64,000 nucleotides of DNA from Bog-532 sp963742875 (GTDB lineage Bacteria; Actinomycetota; Actinomycetes; Streptosporangiales; Streptosporangiaceae). A program made the position numbers and the translations under genes. This document shows positions 58,497 through 64,000 of this stretch, in pieces. Where the stretch lies: NCBI GenBank assembly GCA_963742875.1, contig CAVUNO010000017.1, positions 186,001 to 250,000 of the forward strand. The letters are read 5' to 3'. Below the pieces are notes generated by a model, which had not been told where the DNA came from, did not search any database, and worked only from the letters and a program-made list of their open reading frames with translations. Every line of letters begins with the position of its first letter. Position 1 is the stretch's first letter.

Positions 58497-58946
58497 TTAA
58501 CGGGGCGGGTTGGAGTAGACGCGGTCCGGAGTGAGCAGGACCGCCGCGCGCCGCTCCTTGGCCATCACCCGGTCGTAGGTGTCCCAGTCGCCGTGGCTGC
58601 CGCCGGCCGCGGTGAAGATCTCGCGCAGCAGCAGGCGCAGCCGCTCCGCGTCCACGCCCGGCATCGGGTCGTCCGGGCCGGCCAGCTCGGTCGTGCCCTC
58701 GGCCGCCGCCCATTCCCAGCCGGCCCGGATCACCGCGGTGGCGCGGGGCCGGGCCCGCAGGTTGTCCAGCTTGCGGGTGCCGCCGCGCGCCACGAAGCCG
58801 ACGGCCGGCTGCCCACCAGCGGGATGGTTGAGCACCCCGGCGTTCACCACCGACGACTGGATGGTCCCGTCGGCGCGCAGGGTCGATATGACGATCAGGC
58901 CGTGCTCGCGCGGGATCAGGCGGCCGAAGTCAGCAAGGTCCGTCAT
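58497..58946 (-). CDS. PPOX-class (F420/FMN split-barrel) protein
   Basis: 149 residues. The split-barrel pattern LIVISTLRADGTIQSSVVNA ... KLDNLRARPRATAVIRAGWE ... YDRVMAKERRAAVLLTPDRV matches small F420- or FMN-binding oxidoreductases of actinobacteria. ATGA overlap with the ackA end places it last in the xfp2-ackA transcript. Substrate unknown. Confidence 0.85.
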   Translation of the reverse strand: MTDLADFGRLIPREHGLIVISTLRADGTIQSSVVNAGVLNHPAGGQPAVGFVARGGTRKLDNLRARPRATAVIRAGWEWAAAEGTTELAGPDDPMPGVDAERLRLLLREIFTAAGGSHGDWDTYDRVMAKERRAAVLLTPDRVYSNPPR

Positions 58947-60034
58947 CGTCGCAGGACCTCTCGCACCTGGCGGGCGATCTCGATGTCCTCCCGGGCGGCT
59001 ACGACGAACGCCCGGACGGCCGCGCCGCAGGCGGTGATGTCGGTGTCACCGTCCGCGCGGGCGTTGCGGCCCTCGTCCACCGCAACATGGAGGAAGCCGA
59101 GCCCGTTCGCGGCGCGGGCGCGGATCTCCGCCGCGTGCTCGCCGACGCCGCCGGTGAACACCAGCGTGTCCAGCCCGCCTAGCGCGGCGGCCATCGACGC
59201 GATCAGGCCCCGGAGCCGGTGCAGGTAGACCTCCAGGGCCAGCCCGGCGGCACTGTCGCCGCCCGCGGCGCGGGCCAGGACCTCGCGCATGTCCGAGGTG
59301 CCGGCCAGGCCCAGCAGCCCCGAACGGTACTCCAGGGTGGCCGCCAGTTCGGCGGGCGGCGTGTGGGCGTGCTCCGCCAGCCAGAGCACAAGTCCCGGGT
59401 CGACCGTGCCGGAGCGGGTGGCCATGACCAGGCCCTCCAGCGGCGTGAAGCCCATCGTGGTGTCGACCGACCGGCCGTTGCGGACCGCGGCGAGCGATGC
59501 CCCCGCGCCCAGGTGGCAGACCACGAGCCGTTCGGGGACGTACCCGAGCAGCTCACTGCTGCGCCGCGTCGCGTAGGCGTGCGACAGCCCATGGAACCCG
59601 TACCGCCGAAGTTCCCACCGCTGGCGCCATTCCGGCGGCAGCGCGTACGTCGCGGCGGCGGCCGGCATCCCGGCGAAAAAGGCGGTGTCGAAGCAGGCCA
59701 CTGCGGGAACGCCGGGCAGCACTTCGCTGACCGCGTCGATGCCCGCCAGCGACTTGGGCTGGTGCAGCGGCGCCAGGTCCACCAGATCGTCCAGTTTCTT
59801 CCGGACCGCGGCGTCCAGCTGGACCGCCGCCACGAACCGGCGGCCGCCGTGCACCACGCGATGGCCGACCGCATCGGCGGTGTCCGCGCCGATACGGCCG
59901 AGCACGCTGGCCACCGCGGCGGGCTCGAACTGCCCCCGGCTGACGGGCAGGTTCTCCGCCGCTTCCGTGCTCCCGTCGTCGAGCAGGCTGAGCTTGAGCG
60001 AGCTGGAGCCGGCGTTGACCACCAGGATCCGCAT
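58943..60034 (-). CDS. ackA: Acetate kinase
   Basis: 363 residues, somewhat shorter than the usual about 400. Signature 1 ILVVNAGSSSLKLSLLDDG, HRVVHGGRRF, catalytic Asp in ACFDTAFFAGMP, GFHGLSHAYATRRSSELLG, VCHLGAGASLAAVRNGRSVD and DTLVFTGGVGEHAAEIRA are present. It converts acetyl-phosphate and ADP to acetate and ATP. The start overlaps the stop of phosphoketolase copy 2 (TGATG), giving direct coupling of acetyl-phosphate production and ATP recovery. Confidence 0.96.
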   Translation of the reverse strand: MRILVVNAGSSSLKLSLLDDGSTEAAENLPVSRGQFEPAAVASVLGRIGADTADAVGHRVVHGGRRFVAAVQLDAAVRKKLDDLVDLAPLHQPKSLAGIDAVSEVLPGVPAVACFDTAFFAGMPAAAATYALPPEWRQRWELRRYGFHGLSHAYATRRSSELLGYVPERLVVCHLGAGASLAAVRNGRSVDTTMGFTPLEGLVMATRSGTVDPGLVLWLAEHAHTPPAELAATLEYRSGLLGLAGTSDMREVLARAAGGDSAAGLALEVYLHRLRGLIASMAAALGGLDTLVFTGGVGEHAAEIRARAANGLGFLHVAVDEGRNARADGDTDITACGAAVRAFVVAAREDIEIARQVREVLRR

Positions 60035-62401
60035 CAGTAGGGCCAGACCCAGTCGCGGATCTCCGGTGCGTCCTCGCCGTGGTCGCGGGTGTAGGCAACG
60101 GCGTTGAGCCGGTTGTCGGTCATCAGCTGGCGGACGTGCCCGGCGCGGGCGGCCAGCCCCGGGACCCGGTCGATGACGTCGATCACGAGGTGGAACCGGT
60201 CCAGGTCGTTCAGCCGGACCATGTCGAAGGGCGTGGTGGTGGTGCCCCGCTCCTTGTACCCGCGGACGTGCAGGTTATCGTGCCCGTGCCGGCGGTAGGC
60301 CAGCCGGTGGATCAGCCACGGATACCCGTGGAAGGCGAAGATGACCGGCTGGCTGACCGTGAACAGTGAGTCGTACTCCGCGCCGGACATGCCGTGCGGG
60401 TGCTCGGTCTCCGGCAGCAGCCGCATCAGGTCGACCACGTTGACGACCCGGACCTTCAGCTCCGGCAGGTGCTGCCGCAGCAGGTCGACGGCGGCCAGCG
60501 TCTCCAGGGTCGGGATGTCGCCGCAGCAGGCCATCACGACGTCCGGCTCACCGGGCGAGTCGTTGCTGGCCCACTCCCAGATCCCGGCGCCGCGGGTGCA
60601 GTGGATGACCGCGTCGTTCATCGGCAGCCAGTCCGGCTGCGGCTGCTTGCCCGCCACGATGACGTTGACGTAGTTACGGGAGCGCAGGCAATGGTCGCCC
60701 ACCGACAGCAGGGTGTTCGCGTCCGGCGGCAGGTAGACCCGGACGACCTCGGCGCGCTTGTTCAGTACCACGTCGAGGAAGCCGGGGTCCTGGTGCGAGA
60801 AGCCGTTTTGGTCCTGCCGCCAGACCAGGCTGGACAGCAGGTAGTTCAGCGAGGCGACCGGCCGGCGCCACTCGATCCGGTTGCAGGACTCCAGCCACTT
60901 GGCGTGCTGGTTGAACATCGAGTCGACGATGTGGATGAACGCCTCGTAACAGTTGAACAGCCCGTGCCAGGCCGGTCAGCAGATAGCCCTCCAGCCAGCC
61001 TTCGCACTGGTGCTCCGACAGCACCTCCATCACCCGGCCGTCCGGGGCCAGGTGATCGTCGGTGGGGTAGATCTCCGCGTCGAAGACCCGGTTGGTCACC
61101 TCGAACACGTCCTGCAGCCGGTTGGAGGCCGTCTCGTCCGGGCCGAACAGCCGGAACGTCGCCGGATTCCGCTTGATCACGTCTCGCAGCCAGCGGCCGA
61201 GCGGCCGGGTGCCCTCGGTCACGCTGGCGCCCGGCCTGTCCACCTCGACCGCGTAGGCGCGGAAGTCCGGCAGGTCGAGATCGCGCAGCAGCAGGCCGCC
61301 GTTGGTGTGCGGGTTTGCGCCCATTCTCCGGTAGCTGCGCGGGGCCAGCGCGGCCAGTTCCTCGTCCAGCACCCCGCCCTCGTCGAACAGCTCCTCCGGC
61401 CGGTAGCTGCGCATCCACTCCTCGAGCTGGCGAAGGTGTTCGGGGTTGCCGCGGGCATTGGAAATGGGCACCTGATGCGCCCGCCAGGTGCCCTCCACCG
61501 GCAGACCGTCCACGACCTTGGGGCCGGTCCAGCCCTTCGGCGTCTTGAGGATGATCATCGGCCAGCGGGGCCGGGTCAGGTCACCGTCCTCGCGCGCGCG
61601 CCGCTGGATGGCGGCGATCTCCCCGACCACCTGGTCGAGCGTGGCGGCAAGCTGCTGGTGGACCTGTTCCGGGTCGTCTCCGGTCACCCGGTGCACCGTG
61701 TAGCCGTAGCCCTCGAACAGGGACACCAGCTCGTCGTCGGGGATCCGGGCCAGCACCGTCGGGTTGGCGATCTTGTAACCGTTCAGGTGCAAGATGGGCA
61801 GCACCGCCCCGTCGACGGCGGGGTCGAGGAACTTGTTCGAGTGCCAGCCGGTGGCCAGCGGCCCGGTCTCCGCCTCCCCGTCGCCGACGACGCACACCGC
61901 GATGAGGTCCGGGGTGTCGAAGACCGCGCCATAGGCGTGCGACAGCGAATAGCCCAGCTCGCCGCCCTCGTGGATGGAGCCGGGTGTCTCCGGCGCGACG
62001 TGACTGGGTATCCCGCCGGGGAAGGAGAACTGGCGGAACAGCCGCTGCATCCCGGCCGCGTCCTGGCTGATGTTGGGGTAGAACTCGCTGTAAGTGCCCT
62101 CGAGGTAGGTGTTCGCCACCAGGCCCGGGCCGCCGTGCCCGGGCCCCGTGACGTAGATCATGTTGAGATCCCAGTTGCGGATCACCCGGTTGAGATGGGC
62201 GTAGATCAGGTTGAGCCCCGGGGTGGTACCCCAGTGGCCCAGCAGCCGCGGCTTGATGTGCTCCGGCCGTAGCGGCTCGCGCAGCAGCGGATTGTCCATC
62301 AGGTATATCTGGCCCACCGACAGGTAGTTGGCCGCACGCCAGTAGGCGTCGATTCTCTCCAGGTCGGTCTTGCTGAGGGGGGATGACTCGGTCACGGTCA
62401 C
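60034..62401 (-). CDS. xfp: Phosphoketolase, copy 2, with one frameshift
   Basis: GTG 62401 after AGGAGA gives VTVTESSPLSKTDLERIDAY. Nearly identical to copy 1 throughout, same 788-residue length once one base is removed. An extra A at 60969 (GTGCCAGGCCGG; copy 1 has GTGCCGGCCGG) breaks the frame after YLLTG. The following MFNQHAKWLESCNRIEWRRP to the C-terminus is intact in the other frame. All TPP motifs are as in copy 1. Coupled to ackA. If the indel is real the operon relies on copy 1; if an error, this is the main fermentative phosphoketolase. Confidence 0.93.
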
Positions 62402-62906
62402 GGGCTTCTCCTGGGCTTAGATTCCGGGAGCCGAAAGGCAGGCGCCCCGCCCGAGGATAGTCAGCGGTAGTTACCCCGCTGTGGCCCGGTCGCACCCATT
62501 CGGTGTCCCACCCGGCCATCCTTCTACAATCGAGTATCCGCCGGATGACGAGGGCGGAAACAATTACCAGCGCCGCGAGGCCCGCGACGGCCAGCACACC
62601 CCGCGAGCGCGCCCTGGTGCGCGACCTGCGCCGGGTCCGGTGGAGGCCCGGTCTGCTGTCCGGATTGGCTGGCCCAGATCCGGACGGCGGCGCCAGCCGG
62701 CGTCCCGGCGGCCGCTTTGACCGTGCCGGTGTGCCACCTGCGCATCGCCGGCCAGACGGCCAGCCTTCGCCGTCACTTTCCGTTCAGTCACTGCCCGCAG
62801 ATAGGCGGTGAAACGGGGACAGCGTGGATACGTGGCGTGAATCTGACGGCGGCCCCGCGGACGGATCGCCCGGCGGGACAGCGCGCGGAACGGCCCGGCG
62901 AGCCGG
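62402..62906. other. 505-bp region between phosphoketolase copy 2 and the PPOX gene
   Basis: The first 150 bases are the conserved phosphoketolase promoter region (identical block 62507-62549 with symmetric ATCCG-C-CGGAT). From 62550 to 62906 no supported gene was found; frames are Arg/Gly/Pro-rich on both strands. Confidence 0.5.
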
Positions 62907-63359
62907 TCAGCAGACGGGCTTGGGCTGCTCCTGCGGGAAACCGGCGCCGCGCAGCCGCCGGCCGGTGATGACCCCCGGCTCGATGCGGACGAAATGCTTT
63001 CGCTCACCCGATGCCCACGTGGTGAGGCCGATCTCCTCGAGCCGGGCGATCTCGGCCGGGTCGGTGACCTCCTGCGCCGTGCCCACGATGGTGACGCTCC
63101 AGCCGGTGTGGGTCGCGAAGTCCAGTTCGTCGGCTTGGAATGCCACCACGGCGTGGCCGATGGCGGCAGCGAGCTTACCGCCGGGATGAGTTCTGATCAC
63201 GATGTGCCCCTGCTCGAGGGCGAAGTTGACGGGTTCGACGGCAGGCATGGCACGCCGCGTGTAGACGATCCGGCCGACCGGCACCGATGCCATCAGCCGT
63301 AGGCATTCGGAGTCGAACAGCGTCTCGAGGAGGCAGTCACCGGGCCCGTCGGTGTCCAT
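62907..63359 (-). CDS. Pyridoxamine 5'-phosphate oxidase-like (split-barrel flavin) protein
   Basis: The ATG at 63359 (MDTDGPGDCLLETLFDSECL) is preferred; an in-frame ATG 11 codons earlier exists. 150 residues. The pattern LMASVPVGRIVYTRRAMPAV, IVIRTHPGGKLAAAIGHAVV, FATHTGWSVTIVGTAQEVTD and FVRIEPGVITGRRL is that of small FMN/F420/heme-binding PPOX proteins. Related genes often respond to hypoxia in mycobacteria. A DosR-like site lies 36 bases upstream. Confidence 0.85.
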   Translation of the reverse strand: MDTDGPGDCLLETLFDSECLRLMASVPVGRIVYTRRAMPAVEPVNFALEQGHIVIRTHPGGKLAAAIGHAVVAFQADELDFATHTGWSVTIVGTAQEVTDPAEIARLEEIGLTTWASGERKHFVRIEPGVITGRRLRGAGFPQEQPKPVC

Positions 63360-63394
63360 GCGGGGAGCATGACGATTGGCTGGGAACGCCAACT

Positions 63395-63409
63395 AGGGTC
63401 CAAGGTCCC
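63395..63409 (-). promoter_or_regulatory. DosR/DevR-box-like sequence upstream of the PPOX gene
   Basis: The minus strand reads GGGACCTTGGACCCT, matching 12 of 14 defined positions of the mycobacterial consensus GGGACTTTNGGCCCT. It is 36-50 bases before the ATG. No DosR or DosS gene is in the window, and no equally good site was found elsewhere in the accessory region. Confidence 0.35.
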
Positions 63410-63530
63410 GCCCACTCGAGGCGCGGGGTCGTATTGCTGAGCCGGCAAAAATTGCGCGTCGCTTACGGGCCGATTTAGACCTTTTATGGGTAATGCGAGT
63501 TTTAACCTGTTTATGGGCATTACGAGCCGA

Positions 63531-63690
63531 CGGCGGCGGTCAGCCGCCACGGCGGCGGTCAGCCGCCACGGCGGCGGTCAGCCGCCACGGCGGCGGTCAG
63601 CCGCCACGGCGGCGGTCAGCCGCCACGGCGGCGGTCAGCGGCCACGGCGGCGGTCAGCGGCCACGGCAGCGGTCAGCGGCCACGGCGGCG
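63531..63690. repeat. 19-bp tandem array, about 8 copies
   Basis: Unit CGGCGGTCAGC(C/G)GCCACGG repeated head to tail with no spacers. Each unit is self-complementary (GGCGGT / GCCGCC), so the array could form a cruciform. The stop codon of the partial gene at 63673 lies in the penultimate copies. Just before it, 63490-63523 has GTAATGC/GCATTAC arms in an AT-rich patch. Confidence 0.8.
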
Positions 63691-64000
63691 TTCCTCCCGG
63701 CCTGGCTGGCCCGGGCCGCCGGCCAGTCCGGCCCGGCGCAGCGCGTCGGCCATCGCGCCGCCCGCCGGCGGCGCCCCGCGCTGCCCCGGGTCACGCTGGC
63801 CCGGGTCACGCTGGCCGGGAGTGCGCGGGCTGGCGCCACGCGGGCGGTTGTCGCGCTGGCGCTTCTCCTCCCGGCTGGCGGGCTGCGGGCGGTTGTCGAC
63901 CCCCGCTCCGGTCACCCCCGCTCCGGTCACCCCCGCTCCGGTCACCCCCGCGGCGGGCAGGCCGTGCACCGCCGCCCGTTCGGCTGAATGAATCTGCGCC
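63673..64000 (-). CDS. C-terminal end of a gene with Arg/Gly/Pro-rich repetitive tail (runs off the window)
   Basis: The frame is open from the window edge to the TGA at 63673-63675. It reads AQIHSAERAAVHGLPAAGVT, then GVTGA repeats, an Arg/Asp/Gln-rich part (REEKRQRDNRPRGA), PGQRD repeats and ADALRRAGLAGGPGQPGREE. Tails like this occur on DEAD-box RNA helicases and other RNA-binding proteins, but the core is outside the window, so identity is open. Confidence 0.45.
   Translation of the reverse strand, partial: AQIHSAERAAVHGLPAAGVTGAGVTGAGVTGAGVDNRPQPASREEKRQRDNRPRGASPRTPGQRDPGQRDPGQRGAPPAGGAMADALRRAGLAGGPGQPGREERRRGR

Noticed and set aside
63531..63690. CRISPR array
   Set aside because: The 19-bp units are directly adjacent with no spacers and no cas genes are present.

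Overview
The window is a piece of a high-GC actinobacterial chromosome. GC is very high throughout, starts are often GTG, and many genes overlap by ATGA, GTGA or TGATG. The genome supports phosphatidylinositol mannoside synthesis, a RelA/SpoT enzyme, SecDF-YajC, ruvCAB and PPOX-family flavin/F420 split-barrel proteins. Gene order matches the block running thrS - HIT - pgsA - patA - pimA - pdxS - pdxT - yebC - ruvCAB - yajC-secD-secF - apt - relA - aspS - rarA - alaS - ruvX - mltG in mycobacteria and streptomycetes. A soil actinomycete related to Streptosporangiales is a reasonable guess; the genus cannot be fixed from sequence reading alone.

Layout. 0-4.4 kb (minus): start of pheS, an orphan PAS histidine kinase, a SpoU/TrmH methyltransferase, rplT, rpmI and infC. 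infC starts at ATC and has an attenuator-like leader. 4.5-6.8 kb: poorly conserved patch with a broken GAF-domain gene, a small conserved hypothetical and a probably frameshifted secreted protein. 7-17.7 kb (minus): mltG, ruvX, alaS, two small alaS-linked genes, rarA, aspS and a metallo-beta-lactamase-fold hydrolase. 18-20.2 kb (plus): a membrane-anchored cyclophilin and a DUF349 protein. 20.3-38 kb (minus): relA, apt, secF, secD, yajC, ruvB, ruvA, ruvC, an Eis-like acetyltransferase, yebC, pdxT, pdxS, a small membrane protein, pimA, patA and pgsA. 38.1-40.3 kb (plus): an EF-G-like GTPase.

From about 40.3 to 55.7 kb the conserved order is interrupted by an accessory region. It holds a HAD phosphatase, rpiA, a truncated transketolase, polyphosphate glucokinase, a GH65 disaccharide phosphorylase, beta-phosphoglucomutase, a phosphoketolase, a CorA-like transporter, a disulfide-less flavoprotein and an NADPH-oxidase/ferric-reductase-like membrane flavoprotein with a 29-residue membrane partner. 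HIT and thrS resume the core. They are followed by a PPOX protein, ackA, a second nearly identical phosphoketolase and another PPOX protein. Read together, disaccharide phosphorolysis and polyphosphate-driven glucose phosphorylation would feed glucose-6-phosphate to the pentose phosphate pool without spending ATP. Phosphoketolase plus acetate kinase would then recover ATP as acetate, which fits energy-limited or low-oxygen growth. The region carries marks of rearrangement: a 3' fragment of initiator tRNA, an 85-bp promoter segment present twice in opposite orientation, 69-bp direct repeats, a 39-bp palindrome, and relics of transketolase and ppgK.

Several genes expected to be intact (ruvX, secF, the second phosphoketolase, the infC tail) carry single-base insertions. 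Sequencing or assembly error should be excluded before calling them pseudogenes.
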